Shown here: piece after piece, positions 20,049 to 29,876 of the stretch | Layout: the number at the start of each line of letters is the position of its first letter | Position numbering within the stretch: position 1 is the first letter of the stretch | Assembly: GCF_025933915.1 (NCBI RefSeq) | Contig: NZ_JAICZA010000001.1 | Location: 18,807-82,806, forward strand | Direction of reading: 5' to 3' | Length of the DNA: 64,000 nucleotides | Origin: Mycobacterium sp. | GTDB taxonomy: Bacteria > Actinomycetota > Actinomycetes > Mycobacteriales > Mycobacteriaceae | Notes under the pieces: model-generated | The model's database searches: none | What the model was told of the DNA's origin: nothing | Seen by the model: only the letters and a program-made list of their open reading frames with translations | Made by a program: the position numbers and the translations under genes

Positions 20049-21572
20049 ATGATCACATTGGACCGCCTGATGAACGTCCTGGGCGGGTATGGCGTCCGAT
20101 TGCGTTGGTCGTCGGTGCCGCGGTCGACCGAGCTGCGCAGCGTGGTCGTCCACGAGCCGCCCACCGAACGCGCGGTGGTGGGCGATGTATTGCTGGCCAT
20201 CGGCGCCGGCTCGCTCGACGAAGCGGTGCGCTGGGCCGCGTCGGCGCGCGCGGTCGTGGTGGTGCTGCGCGGCGATGAGACGCCGGTGACGTTTGACAGC
20301 AACACCGACGTCGGCGCGGTGATGGTCATCGATGAGACCGTGTCGTGGAGCGCGGTGGCAGCGGTGGTCTACGGCCTGGTGCTGGAGGGCCGCGAGACTG
20401 AATCCGGGCGCGGCCCAACCGATCTGTTCGCGCTCGCCGATAGTTTGGCGGACGGGATCGGCAGCGCAGTCATCATCCACGATCGGCTGCTGCGGGTGCT
20501 GGCGTACTCGAGACTGCAGGAGCACGCAGACGCGGCGCGGGTCGAGACGATCCTTGGACGGCAGACACCGGAACCGCTACGCGCGTTGTTTGATGCGCGG
20601 GGAGTACTCGCACACCTGGCGGTCTCCGATGAGCCACTGTTTGTCGCCGAGGCCCCCGAACAGGGCCTGAGCGGGCGGATGGTGGTCGCGGTGCGATCCG
20701 GCGCGGAACTGATCGGGTCGGTGTGGGTGGCCTGCCCGGCGCCACTGAACGAGGCGGCGCGCAGCGCCTTGGCCGATGGCGCGCACACGGTGGCCCTGCA
20801 TCTGCTGCGGTCGCGCGCCAGCGCGGACCTGGAGCGCCAGGTCGAATCCGAACTGGTGATCCGATTGCTGGAGGGCGCCCCCGACGCGTCCACGGTGGCG
20901 AGCAGGCTGGGCCTGGCGCACAACGGTTTGCGCGTGATCGCGGTGCAGGCGTTCGTCGGAGACGACCGCGATGCCGCGTTGTTGTTGGCATTCGAACGCG
21001 CCACCACGGGATTCGGCTGGTCACGGCCGGGGCGCAGCGCATTGGCGGGCAACATCGTGTATACCGTGCTTCCGGGCGAGGACGCGCTGACGGCGCGGCG
21101 CTGGGTGGCCGCTTTGCGGGCGGCCCTGCCCGAACGGGTGACGGTGATCGCCGGAGTCAGTGGTGTGGCCGAGGTGGCAGATCTCGCCGCCGCACGCCAG
21201 GAGGCCGACGAATGCCTGGCGCTGCACGAGATGTCACCCACCGCCGCGCCTCCGGCCTACGACGAGTCGTGGGACGACATCCTGCTGCAGCGGCTGCGTG
21301 CCGCGGCGCGGTCGGGGCGCGCGCCGACCCGCGGGCCGGTGGCCGAACTGCGCCGCCACGACCACGCCAACGGCACCGACTACGTGCCCACGCTACGGGC
21401 ATGGCTGGAGGCCCAGGGCGACCCGGCCGAGGCCGGCGAACGTCTGGGAGTGCACGAAAACACCGTGCGTTACCGGCTGCGCAAAATGGCCGAGATCACC
21501 AACCTGTCATTGGACGACGCCGCAAAGCGACTGGCCATGATGATCGAGCTCGCGGCCACCGACACCGATTGA
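20049..21572 (+). CDS. PucR-family transcriptional regulator
   Basis: C-terminal HTH LRAWLEAQGDPAEAGERLGVHENTVRYRLRKMAEITNLSLDDAAKRLAM. Confidence 0.9.
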   Translation: MITLDRLMNVLGGYGVRLRWSSVPRSTELRSVVVHEPPTERAVVGDVLLAIGAGSLDEAVRWAASARAVVVVLRGDETPVTFDSNTDVGAVMVIDETVSWSAVAAVVYGLVLEGRETESGRGPTDLFALADSLADGIGSAVIIHDRLLRVLAYSRLQEHADAARVETILGRQTPEPLRALFDARGVLAHLAVSDEPLFVAEAPEQGLSGRMVVAVRSGAELIGSVWVACPAPLNEAARSALADGAHTVALHLLRSRASADLERQVESELVIRLLEGAPDASTVASRLGLAHNGLRVIAVQAFVGDDRDAALLLAFERATTGFGWSRPGRSALAGNIVYTVLPGEDALTARRWVAALRAALPERVTVIAGVSGVAEVADLAAARQEADECLALHEMSPTAAPPAYDESWDDILLQRLRAAARSGRAPTRGPVAELRRHDHANGTDYVPTLRAWLEAQGDPAEAGERLGVHENTVRYRLRKMAEITNLSLDDAAKRLAMMIELAATDTD

Positions 21573-21688
21573 CCGACGACGCTGTCGAAATCCGACAACG
21601 CGACGCGGCACCATTGTCTTGCCTCGGCAAACCTTGCGGCGACCATCGGCGACATCATGAGGTTGTCCATCTATGGCCAGGTTCGAGT

Positions 21689-21710
21689 GGCGGCCGGGCT
21701 TCCGGCCGCC
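21689..21710. terminator. Hairpin GGCGGCCGG-GCTT-CCGGCCGCC
   Basis: perfect 9-bp inverted repeat, 4-nt loop, no T tract. Confidence 0.4.
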
Positions 21711-21757
21711 ATGTGCGACTGCAAACCCCGTGTCGACCCGTCGATAGGAAACATCCG

Positions 21758-22390
21758 ATGAGCACCAGACGTCCCGATCATCTGCAGCCCGCCGACGATC
21801 CGGACGATGACGCCACCATGGAAAACATGGAAAGCTTCACCGTGCCACTGCCGCGGAGAGTGTCCCCGCGGCTTTTCGGCCGCAACCCGCTGATCCGCGC
21901 CAGCGACCGGGTGGAGGCGCTGGTTTTGGTGTTGGCCATCGCGATCTCGCTGGTCGCGGTGCCTATCGGTGCCGCCGTGGGCACCGCCGTCCACGAATCC
22001 CGAACTCGGGTTCACGCCGAGCAAGCGCAGGTTCGCCGGCAGGTGACCGCGACGTCCATCGGGGACAGCAACCGCAGGGATGTCGAGGGCCCAACGGTGA
22101 CGGTGCCTGCCCGGTGGCTCGTCGACGGGACCGAACACACCGGCGACGTCGCCGCGCCGCCGAACGTGAAGACCGGTGACGAGATCGAGATCTGGGTCGA
22201 CGCCTTGGGTTCCCCGGTGCGCCCTCCGGTATGGACCGCCGCCGAGGAAGGGGTGGCGTTCGCCGTGGCGACGTGGTCCACCATGAGTTTGTTGGCAGCA
22301 GGCCTATTCGGCGTCGCCCGTGTCGCCCTTGACCGATCCCGCTATGCCAGGTGGCAACGGGACTTCGACAGCCTTGTGGGGCATCGGTGA
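21758..22390 (+). CDS. Rv1733c-like conserved transmembrane protein
   Basis: FGRNPLIRASDRVEALVLVLAIAISLVAVPIGAAVGTAVHESRTRVHAEQAQ...VPARWLVDGTEHTGDV closely parallels Rv1733c. Confidence 0.85.
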   Translation: MSTRRPDHLQPADDPDDDATMENMESFTVPLPRRVSPRLFGRNPLIRASDRVEALVLVLAIAISLVAVPIGAAVGTAVHESRTRVHAEQAQVRRQVTATSIGDSNRRDVEGPTVTVPARWLVDGTEHTGDVAAPPNVKTGDEIEIWVDALGSPVRPPVWTAAEEGVAFAVATWSTMSLLAAGLFGVARVALDRSRYARWQRDFDSLVGHR

Positions 22391-22422
22391 CATCACCGCA
22401 GCCGCAGTCAAATTGCCGACCG

Positions 22423-22457
22423 ATCCCCGCAGTCGACGCCTGCGGGGATTTGTCTTT
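22423..22457 (+). terminator. Rho-independent-type terminator
   Basis: ATCCCCGCAG-TCGACGC-CTGCGGGGAT followed by TTGTCTTT. Confidence 0.8.
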
Positions 22458-22636
22458 CCCGGCGCGGATGCTCTCCCCCGTCCCGAGCTGACGTCCGGTC
22501 AGACAACCGCGGCAACGGCGTTGTCGGTTCGGCACAACGCCCTACGCCCCGGTTGTCGGTTTCCGGCAAACACCGCGGCACCCGCGCACACCACCATGGA
22601 GATCACCAATCAGAGGTTCAGCTGCGGAGGTGCGCG

Positions 22637-23914
22637 ATGGATGGCGACGAACGTCTTGACGGCGGCCCCAGGTCGGTGATCGTCGTCGGCGCCGGCATCG
22701 TGGGACTGTCCACGGCCTGGTTCCTCCAGGAGCGGGGAGTCGACGTCACGGTGGTCGATCGCACGGGCGTTGCCGCGGGCGCGTCATGGGGCAACGCGGG
22801 ATGGATCGCTCCGGGATTGACCCTTCCGCACCACTACTCCGGGGTGCTGCGCGATGAACCGCAGGCCCTTCGCGATCCGGTCACGCCGACGCACCTACCC
22901 TCGACCGTAGGCGCGCACCTGGGCGCCTTTTTCATGCAACTGTCACCCTCTCATCGGCGTTCGTCGTCGCAGCGGACCCTGCGGGCCAGCGTGGCGCTCA
23001 ACGAGGACTGCATCGAAGCCTTCGATGTGCTCATCGCCAACGGGGTCGATGCCCCGGTAACCGACGCGCCGATCACCGCGCTGTTTCGCGGCACCAGGGA
23101 AGCGGAACGCATGCTGGAAATGCTGCGCCAGCTCGAAAATGCAGGCCAGCCAATGTATGTCACCGCGCTATCCGGCGAGGCGTTGCGCGAGCAGGTGCCC
23201 CTGGCCTCGCCGGCAGTCACCGCCGCACTGAACATCAACGGCCAGCGCTTCGTCGATCCCCGGCGTTTCGTAGAAGCCCTGGGCCGCTCGGTGATGGCCC
23301 GCGGGGCCGCGATGCACAGACTTGAAATCGACGACGTTCACAGCTCCGGCGGCGGCGCCGCGGTGCAGCCGCGCCGCGGCGACCCCCTGACCGCCGACGC
23401 CGCGGTCATCGCCACCGGTGACCGGTTGTCACGGCTCGCCGGCCGCTGGCTGCGGGTCCCCGTCCAGGCCCAGAGCGGCTACTCGTTCACCGTGCCGGTT
23501 GACCGCCCGATACTGGCGCCCATCTACCTGCCGGACGTTCGGGTGGCGTGCACGCCCTACAAGGGCGCGCTGCGTGTTTCAGGCACCCTGGAAGTCCGCC
23601 ACCGCCACCAACCGCACCCACGCGAACGGATGGAGTCCATCGCCGCCGCAGCCAGTTCCCTGCTGGACGGGGTGGATTGGACCGCACGCAACAATCTGTG
23701 GGCCGGTGCGTGCACGGTCACGCCCGACGGCCGCGCCCTGATCGGTGAGCTGGCACGGGGCGTCTACGTGGCCGGCGGGCACGGCATGTGGGGCTTGGCA
23801 CACGGCCCGGTAACCGGTCGGCTGTTGGCCGAACAGATCACTACCGGCAAGCAGCCGCAGGCTCTGGCCGAGTTCGATCCGCAGCACAGAACCCTGCGCA
23901 ACGCCGCCCGATAA
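22637..23914 (+). CDS. FAD-dependent D-amino acid dehydrogenase (DadA-like)
   Basis: VIVVGAGIVGLSTAWFLQERGVDVTVVDR, GASWGNAGWIAPGLTLP, GHGMWGLAHGPVTGRLLAE. Confidence 0.85.
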   Translation: MDGDERLDGGPRSVIVVGAGIVGLSTAWFLQERGVDVTVVDRTGVAAGASWGNAGWIAPGLTLPHHYSGVLRDEPQALRDPVTPTHLPSTVGAHLGAFFMQLSPSHRRSSSQRTLRASVALNEDCIEAFDVLIANGVDAPVTDAPITALFRGTREAERMLEMLRQLENAGQPMYVTALSGEALREQVPLASPAVTAALNINGQRFVDPRRFVEALGRSVMARGAAMHRLEIDDVHSSGGGAAVQPRRGDPLTADAAVIATGDRLSRLAGRWLRVPVQAQSGYSFTVPVDRPILAPIYLPDVRVACTPYKGALRVSGTLEVRHRHQPHPRERMESIAAAASSLLDGVDWTARNNLWAGACTVTPDGRALIGELARGVYVAGGHGMWGLAHGPVTGRLLAEQITTGKQPQALAEFDPQHRTLRNAAR

Positions 23915-24046
23915 CTCCGAAACCAGACCGCGGCGGGGGCTGGCCCCTCACGGGCTCCCGTCGTCGAAAACGGTCACCCAGTAATAGCCCTGTGAAACCG
24001 CACTTCTCGCGTGTACTCGAACGCTGTCAAACGAAAGGGAACAGAT

Positions 24047-24514
24047 ATGACTAGCACACAACCTGCGTGGATTTCGCCGCAAGGCTACGAGCGGCTGCAG
24101 CGGGAACTGGCCACGCTGCGGGAGTTGTGTGACACCAACGGTGTTGGCAGCGCCACTGACGAAAACTCGGTCGCCGTCCAGCGCGCTTGGCAGGTCCGCA
24201 TTCGACGGATCCATGAGTTGTTGGTGGATGCCGTCGTCGGCGAGGACCCGCCCGATGACGGGATCGCCGAACCGGGCATGGTTTTGACCATCCGCTACGA
24301 CGACACCGGCGAAGTCGAAACATTCCTGTTCGGCGTGCGCGGTGCCGAATACGGTGGCATGGAGGTCTATTCGATGCGATCGCCGCTGGGTGCCGCCATC
24401 GCCGGTGCACATCCCGGCGAGCAGCGCACCTACACCCTGCCCAGCGGTATTGCGCTCACCGTCACACTCGTGAAGGCCGTACCCTACGGTGTGCATCTGG
24501 CCAGCCTCAGCTGA
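24047..24514 (+). CDS. GreA/GreB-family elongation-factor-like protein
   Basis: WISPQGYERLQRELATLRE...SPLGAAIAGAHPGEQRTYTLPSG. Confidence 0.8.
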   Translation: MTSTQPAWISPQGYERLQRELATLRELCDTNGVGSATDENSVAVQRAWQVRIRRIHELLVDAVVGEDPPDDGIAEPGMVLTIRYDDTGEVETFLFGVRGAEYGGMEVYSMRSPLGAAIAGAHPGEQRTYTLPSGIALTVTLVKAVPYGVHLASLS

Positions 24515-24524
24515 TGGTGATCTC

Positions 24525-24617
24525 ATGATGTTCGACCTGATCGACCCGTTGGCGACGATGCTTCTTTTGATCGCCGCGATTTTCCTGCTGATGGCCGTCG
24601 CGTACGGGCGAATGTGA
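24525..24617 (+). CDS. Single-TM microprotein, 30 aa (MMFDLIDPLATMLLLIAAIFLLMAVAYGRM)
   Basis: short ORF just after the GreA-like gene; hydrophobic core of one TM helix. Confidence 0.5.
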   Translation: MMFDLIDPLATMLLLIAAIFLLMAVAYGRM

Positions 24618-24647
24618 TCTCCGCTGCCACCCGCGCGTGTGAGGCCG

Positions 24648-25340
24648 TCACAACCGCACGCCGAGAATAGGATTCGAGGTTGTCGCCGAGGCACCTTGTA
24701 GCTTCAGGTGGGCCAGGCATAGATCGGGTTGAACGAACGCCTCCAGCCGGTCGACGGCGACGGGCACGGCTTCGTTGTCGAGAACTCCCTGCATCAGGCC
24801 CAGATGAATCGGGCACACGATCTTGGGATGGCTCTCGGCTAGTTCCAGGAATGGGCAATGCCGCAAGCCGATTTGCTGCTCTCCCCCGGATTTGCGACGC
24901 TCGGGTGCAAACCCGAACTCATCGAGCACGCCCTCGAGGTGGTCGATCGAGTCCTTCGCGGTGGTCTTCTTGCGCGGTGGCGCAGTCCTTCTGAACTGTC
25001 GTCCCCACGCACGACCCGCGGCCTGTGCCTCGGCGCTCGGATCACGACCGGAGGCAATCGTCGCCGCCAGGATCTCGGCGAGCAGCCGGTAATGACGCGG
25101 TCCGCTCCGGTCCATCCGCGGGACCGCGCGAAACATCAGCGGTGGCCGCCCCGGTCGTTTGCGGCCCGGCCCGACCTGCTCGACCCGGCCGTCGTTGACC
25201 AACGTGTCCAGGTGGAAGCGGACCGTATTAGGGTGCACATCAAGCGCTTTGGCGATCGCGGCAATGCTCATCGGGGCGGACCCCGCCTGCAACACCCGCA
25301 GCACATCACGACGGCGGCCGGACGACTCCTCGCGTGACAT
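24648..25340 (-). CDS. SufR-like winged-helix regulator with C-terminal Cys motif (regulator 1)
   Basis: ALDVHPNTVRFHLDTLVNDGRVEQV HTH; LRHCPFLELAESHPKIVCPIHLGLMQG...PDLCLAHL; start moved from 25619 to ATG 25340. Confidence 0.82.
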   Translation of the reverse strand: MSREESSGRRRDVLRVLQAGSAPMSIAAIAKALDVHPNTVRFHLDTLVNDGRVEQVGPGRKRPGRPPLMFRAVPRMDRSGPRHYRLLAEILAATIASGRDPSAEAQAAGRAWGRQFRRTAPPRKKTTAKDSIDHLEGVLDEFGFAPERRKSGGEQQIGLRHCPFLELAESHPKIVCPIHLGLMQGVLDNEAVPVAVDRLEAFVQPDLCLAHLKLQGASATTSNPILGVRL

Positions 25341-25350
25341 GGCGATCGCG

Positions 25351-25704
25351 CTACGCGTGCTGAGGGTCCTGCTTGGGCAGGTTGGCCACCAACGGTGTGT
25401 CGACGCCGAGGGGACCGAGCTTGGCGGCCCCACCCGGTGACCCCAGGGGCTCATCACGGCCCGGCAGGGTTTCGGAAAAGAACGCCGCGTTGTCCGCTTG
25501 GTAGGGCTGCAACTCGTCGGGCAGGTCATCCTCGTAGTAGATCGCCTCGACGGGGCAAACGGGCTCGCATGCGCCGCAATCCACGCACTCGTCGGGATGA
25601 ATGTAGAGCGCCCTGCCACCCTCGTAGATGCAGTCGACGGGACACTCCTCGACGCAGGCCCGGTCCATCACATCAACGCATGGCTTTCCGATCACATATG
25701 CCAT
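25351..25704 (-). CDS. fdxA: 7Fe ferredoxin
   Basis: MAYVIGKPCVDVMDRACVEECPVDCIYEGGRALYIHPDECVDCGACEPVCPVEAIYYEDDLP. Confidence 0.93.
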   Translation of the reverse strand: MAYVIGKPCVDVMDRACVEECPVDCIYEGGRALYIHPDECVDCGACEPVCPVEAIYYEDDLPDELQPYQADNAAFFSETLPGRDEPLGSPGGAAKLGPLGVDTPLVANLPKQDPQHA

Positions 25705-25713
25705 GCCGTAGAG

Positions 25714-25737
25714 TTTACACAAGCCAGGTTGTATAAA
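25714..25737. promoter_or_regulatory. Operator-like inverted repeat TTTACACAA-GCCAGG-TTGTATAAA (site C)
   Basis: lies between divergent fdxA/regulator 1 and the cytochrome b561-SUOX gene. Confidence 0.7.
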
Positions 25738-25756
25738 CCAGATGGAGCGGCCAACC

Positions 25757-27625
25757 ATGACCGACGAAATGACTTCTGCTCGGCGCTCGCAGGGTGCTGA
25801 CAAAGCCGGCAGGAGGCTGGAGCCGTCGGGGAGCATCCCCGCGGCCACCGGGCGCAACGGTCGCAGGCTCGCCCGCCACGACGACGCCGGTCACGAGAAC
25901 CCGGGCGTGGGCTACCGCACGGAGTTGCTGGCGCCCGGGGACGTCGTCGACCCGGAGACCTGGGCCGGCGGGCTGGAAGACAAGCGGGCGATCGCGCCAC
26001 GGCTACGCATCGGTCGCGACCGATGGCTAAATCTCTTGTGGCTCATTCCTATTGGATTTGTCGTTCTGCTCGCGGCGGTGGCAGTGGGCAAGGGCCTGTA
26101 CAACATGCCGGCGGTGCAGACATTCATCCAGCGGCATCCGGGCACCCAAGTGCCTTCCGGGACCGGCCCGGGAATCCCCGCCTGGGTGGGCTGGACGCAC
26201 TTCTTCAACCTGTTCATGATGACGTTCATCATCCGGTCCGGAATTCAGATCCTGTGCGACCATCCACGGCTTTACTTCAACCGCAACTCCACCCCGGGCA
26301 AGGACGAGTGGCTGCGGGTGGCAAAGCCGGTACCCGCTGACCCCCTGTGGACGGCCAAGGACGATTCGGTCGCGCTGCCAGACCAGCTGGGGTTACCGGG
26401 AATTCGTCACTCGATCGGACTGGCACGATGGTGGCACCTTGGCATCGACGTCTTGTGGCTACTCAACGGCGCGGTCTTCTACGTGCTGCTATTCGCCACC
26501 GGCCAATGGCGACGTATCGTCCCGACCAGCTGGGACGTGTTCCCCAACGCGGCATCGGTTGCGATCCAATACCTTTCGCTGAGCTGGCCGCACGACAACA
26601 CCTGGGTGGCCTATAACGCGTTACAACTGTTGGCGTACTTCACCACCGTGTTCATCGCCGCACCACTGGCCGTCATCACCGGCCTTGGGATGTCGCCGGC
26701 CCTGTCGATGCGTTTCACCGTGATCAGCAAGCGGTTGAGCATCCAGACCGCCCGCTCGCTGCATTTCCTGGTGCTGATGTATTTCGTGTTGTTCATCGTC
26801 GTCCACGTCACGTTCGTCTTCACCACCGAGGCGTTGCGCAACCTCAACCACATGTTCGCCGCCCGCGACGACGACGGCTGGATCGGGTGCGCGGTCTTCG
26901 CCGTCGCCATGACGGTCGTCGCCGTCGGCTGGGTGGCCGCCACGCCGTTCACCTATCGCCACCCCCGCGTGGTGCAGCGGGTCGGCTACGCGCTCGTCGG
27001 GCCGCTGCAGCGGCTGTTCGAGCGCACCAACCCCAGGCCCGGCGCGTTCACCGACGAGGACATCTCGCCGTACCTGTGGCACAACGGCACCTACCCGGAA
27101 ACCGTTGAATACAAGGAGTTGGAGAAAAACGACTTCGTGGATTGGCGGCTGCGCGTCTACGGCCTCGTTGAGCATCCGGTCGAGTTGTCGCTGGCCGCCG
27201 TGCATGACCTGCCGTACCACGAACAGATCACCCAACACTTCTGCATCCAGGGCTGGTCGGGTGTCGCCAAGTGGGGTGGCGTGTCGATGCAGACGATCAT
27301 GGACATCGTCAAACCCCTGCCCGAGGCCAAATGGGTGGTGTTCTACTCGCTGGGACCCGGCGCCGATGGCGGTGTCTACTACGTCGCACACCCGATCGAC
27401 CAGATGAGCCACCACCTCACCATGCTGGCCTACGACATGAACGGCGAGGCCCTGACCTACGGCCACGGGGCGCCGCTGCGGTTGCGCAACGAACTACAAC
27501 ACGGCTTCCGCCATGTCAAGTGGCTCAAGGGCATTGAGTTCGTCGAACACTACTCCGAGCTGGGCGGCGGGTACGGCGGATACAACGAAGATCACGAGTA
27601 CTTCGGGCGTCACCAAACCATTTGA
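25757..27625 (+). CDS. Cytochrome b561-type membrane domain fused to sulfite-oxidase-family molybdopterin domain
   Basis: TM region with His pairs (HFFNLFMMTFIIRSGIQIL, ARWWHLGIDVLWL, SLHFLVLMYFVLFIVVHVTF) then QHFCIQGWSGVAKWGGVSMQTIMDIVKPLPEAKWVVFYS. Confidence 0.85.
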   Translation: MTDEMTSARRSQGADKAGRRLEPSGSIPAATGRNGRRLARHDDAGHENPGVGYRTELLAPGDVVDPETWAGGLEDKRAIAPRLRIGRDRWLNLLWLIPIGFVVLLAAVAVGKGLYNMPAVQTFIQRHPGTQVPSGTGPGIPAWVGWTHFFNLFMMTFIIRSGIQILCDHPRLYFNRNSTPGKDEWLRVAKPVPADPLWTAKDDSVALPDQLGLPGIRHSIGLARWWHLGIDVLWLLNGAVFYVLLFATGQWRRIVPTSWDVFPNAASVAIQYLSLSWPHDNTWVAYNALQLLAYFTTVFIAAPLAVITGLGMSPALSMRFTVISKRLSIQTARSLHFLVLMYFVLFIVVHVTFVFTTEALRNLNHMFAARDDDGWIGCAVFAVAMTVVAVGWVAATPFTYRHPRVVQRVGYALVGPLQRLFERTNPRPGAFTDEDISPYLWHNGTYPETVEYKELEKNDFVDWRLRVYGLVEHPVELSLAAVHDLPYHEQITQHFCIQGWSGVAKWGGVSMQTIMDIVKPLPEAKWVVFYSLGPGADGGVYYVAHPIDQMSHHLTMLAYDMNGEALTYGHGAPLRLRNELQHGFRHVKWLKGIEFVEHYSELGGGYGGYNEDHEYFGRHQTI

Positions 27626-27684
27626 TCGGTATTTGACGAGAGGACGCCCGGCAGGCTTCCCTATCGCACGCCCATGTCGTAGTG

Positions 27685-27708
27685 TTTATACAATCGCACT
27701 TGTACAAA
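27685..27708. promoter_or_regulatory. Operator-like inverted repeat TTTATACAA-TCGCAC-TTGTACAAA (site D)
   Basis: 23 bp upstream of the cupin ATG; matches sites A, B, C, E. Confidence 0.7.
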
Positions 27709-27730
27709 TTCCGGAAGGGGGTGGAACCCC

Positions 27731-28123
27731 ATGGCCGACAACCAACTCGGCGTGCGGCGGCTGCCCACACCCGACAACCGACCGACCGCCTGGGCCGCCC
27801 CCGCCAAGCTGCCGGTAGCGGGATTGTCGGATAGCGCCCGGGTGGCCAGGAAGTCCGGCGTCCGGGAAAAACGCGACCTGGACTGGAATGTCATCACGTT
27901 GCCGCCCGACGGCGAAGTCGACACCGCCACCGGAGCCGACGTCGACGTCTTGATCCATGTGTTGTTCGGGAGCGGTCGGATCACCACCGAAGAGGGCACG
28001 ATCAAGCTGGCCCCCGGCGTGTTGTTATGGCTGCCAAGCAGGTCGCGGCCGCAACTCACCGCGGGCCCGGCCGGACTTCGCTACCTGACCGTAAACCAAA
28101 AGTGGGGGATGCTGCCCCCGTAG
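27731..28123 (+). CDS. Small cupin-like protein
   Basis: [51 protein letters not shown]. Confidence 0.65.
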   Translation: MADNQLGVRRLPTPDNRPTAWAAPAKLPVAGLSDSARVARKSGVREKRDLDWNVITLPPDGEVDTATGADVDVLIHVLFGSGRITTEEGTIKLAPGVLLWLPSRSRPQLTAGPAGLRYLTVNQKWGMLPP

Positions 28124-28134
28124 TAGAGGACGCG

Positions 28135-29859
28135 ATGACAACTGAAGTCGTACCGCGAAAATTCTTGGCTCACCGACCCTTTCCCGCGCGGCAGGGGCCG
28201 ACCGGCAACCTGGTCTACAGACTGATCACCACGACCGATCACAAAGTGATCGGCATCATGTACTGCGTCGCCTGCTTCGTCTTTTTCTTTATCGGCGGCC
28301 TGTTGGCGCTGTTGATGCGGGCTGAATTGTCGGCGCCGGGTCTGCAATTCCTGTCGAATGAGCAGTACAACCAGTTGTTCACCATGCACGGCACGATCAT
28401 GCTGCTGTTCTACGCCACGCCGGTCGTGTTCGGGTTCGCCAATCTGGTTCTGCCGCTGCAGATCGGCGCGCCCGACGTGGCGTTCCCGCGGCTCAACGCC
28501 CTGTCCTTTTGGCTGTTCGTGTTCGGTGCGCTGATCGCGCTGGCGGGGTTCATCACCCCGGGCGGGGCCGCCGACTTCGGCTGGACCGCCTACACGCCGC
28601 TGTCGGACGCCGTGCACAGTCCGGGCGCGGGCGCCGATTTGTGGATCGTGGGCTTGGCGGTCGGTGGTTTGGGCACCATCTTGGGCGCGGTCAACATGAT
28701 CACCACGGTGGTGTGCCTGCGCGCGCCGGGGATGACGATGTTTCGGCTGCCGATCTTCACCTGGAACATCCTGGTGACCTCGATCATGGTGCTGATCATC
28801 TTTCCGCTCCTGACCGCGGCGCTGTTGGGGCTGGCTGCCGACCGACACCTGGGTGCTCACATCTACGACGCGGCGAACGGAGGGGTAATGCTGTGGCAGC
28901 ACCTCTTCTGGTTCTTCGGCCACCCCGAGGTCTACGTCATCGCACTGCCCTTCTTCGGCATCATCAGCGAGGTGGTGCCGGTATTCGCACGCAAACCGAT
29001 CTTTGGTTACAGCACGCTGATCTACGCGACGATGAGTATCGCCGGACTATCGACGGCGGTGTGGGCGCATCACATGTTCGCCACCGGAGCGGTGCTGCTG
29101 CCGTTCTTCTCGTTCATGAGCTATCTCATCGCGGTGCCTACCGGGATCAAGTTCGTCAATTGGATCGGCACCATCTGGAAGGGGCAACTGACATTCGAAA
29201 CTCCGATGTTGTTCGCCGTGGGCTTCATGGTGACATTTCTGCTGGGCGGGTTGTCCGGGGTGATGCTGGCCAGCCCTCCGATCGACTTCCACGTCACCGA
29301 CTCCTATTTCGTGGTTGCGCATTTCCACTACGTGCTGTTCGGCACCATCGTGTTCTCCACCTTCGCCGGCATCTACTTCTGGTTCCCGAAGATGATCGGC
29401 CGGCTGCTCGACGAGCGGTTGGGCAAGCTGCACTTCTGGTTGACCCTGATCGGCTTTCACACCACATTTTTGGTGCAGCACTGGCTGGGCAACATGGGCA
29501 TGCCCCGCCGCTACGCGGACTACTTGCCCACCGACGGTTTCACCGGGTTGAATGTCATCTCCACCATCGGGGCGTTGATCCTGGGCGCGTCGATGCTGCC
29601 GTTCGTCTGGAATGTGTTCAGGAGCTGGCGCTACGGAGAACCGGTCACCGTGGATGACCCTTGGGGACATGGCAATTCGCTGGAGTGGGCCACCAGTTGC
29701 CCGCCGCCGCGGCACAACTTCACGGAGTTGCCCCGCATCCGCTCCGAACGACCCGCCTTCGAGCTGCACTACCCGCACATGACCGAACGGATGCGCAGCG
29801 AGCGGCACGTCGGGCGCATAACCCACATCGACGCCGGTGTCGAGCGCGAAAGGGTCTGA
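28135..29859 (+). CDS. ctaD: Heme-copper oxidase subunit I (ctaD paralog)
   Basis: [80 protein letters not shown]. Confidence 0.95.
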   Translation: MTTEVVPRKFLAHRPFPARQGPTGNLVYRLITTTDHKVIGIMYCVACFVFFFIGGLLALLMRAELSAPGLQFLSNEQYNQLFTMHGTIMLLFYATPVVFGFANLVLPLQIGAPDVAFPRLNALSFWLFVFGALIALAGFITPGGAADFGWTAYTPLSDAVHSPGAGADLWIVGLAVGGLGTILGAVNMITTVVCLRAPGMTMFRLPIFTWNILVTSIMVLIIFPLLTAALLGLAADRHLGAHIYDAANGGVMLWQHLFWFFGHPEVYVIALPFFGIISEVVPVFARKPIFGYSTLIYATMSIAGLSTAVWAHHMFATGAVLLPFFSFMSYLIAVPTGIKFVNWIGTIWKGQLTFETPMLFAVGFMVTFLLGGLSGVMLASPPIDFHVTDSYFVVAHFHYVLFGTIVFSTFAGIYFWFPKMIGRLLDERLGKLHFWLTLIGFHTTFLVQHWLGNMGMPRRYADYLPTDGFTGLNVISTIGALILGASMLPFVWNVFRSWRYGEPVTVDDPWGHGNSLEWATSCPPPRHNFTELPRIRSERPAFELHYPHMTERMRSERHVGRITHIDAGVERERV

Positions 29860-29876
29860 CGAGAGGTAGGGATTCG

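Noticed and set aside
24648-25619. Long N-terminal extension of regulator 1 (start 25619)
   Set aside because: Extension overlaps fdxA in another frame and is low complexity; family homology begins at MSREESSGRRRD (25340)
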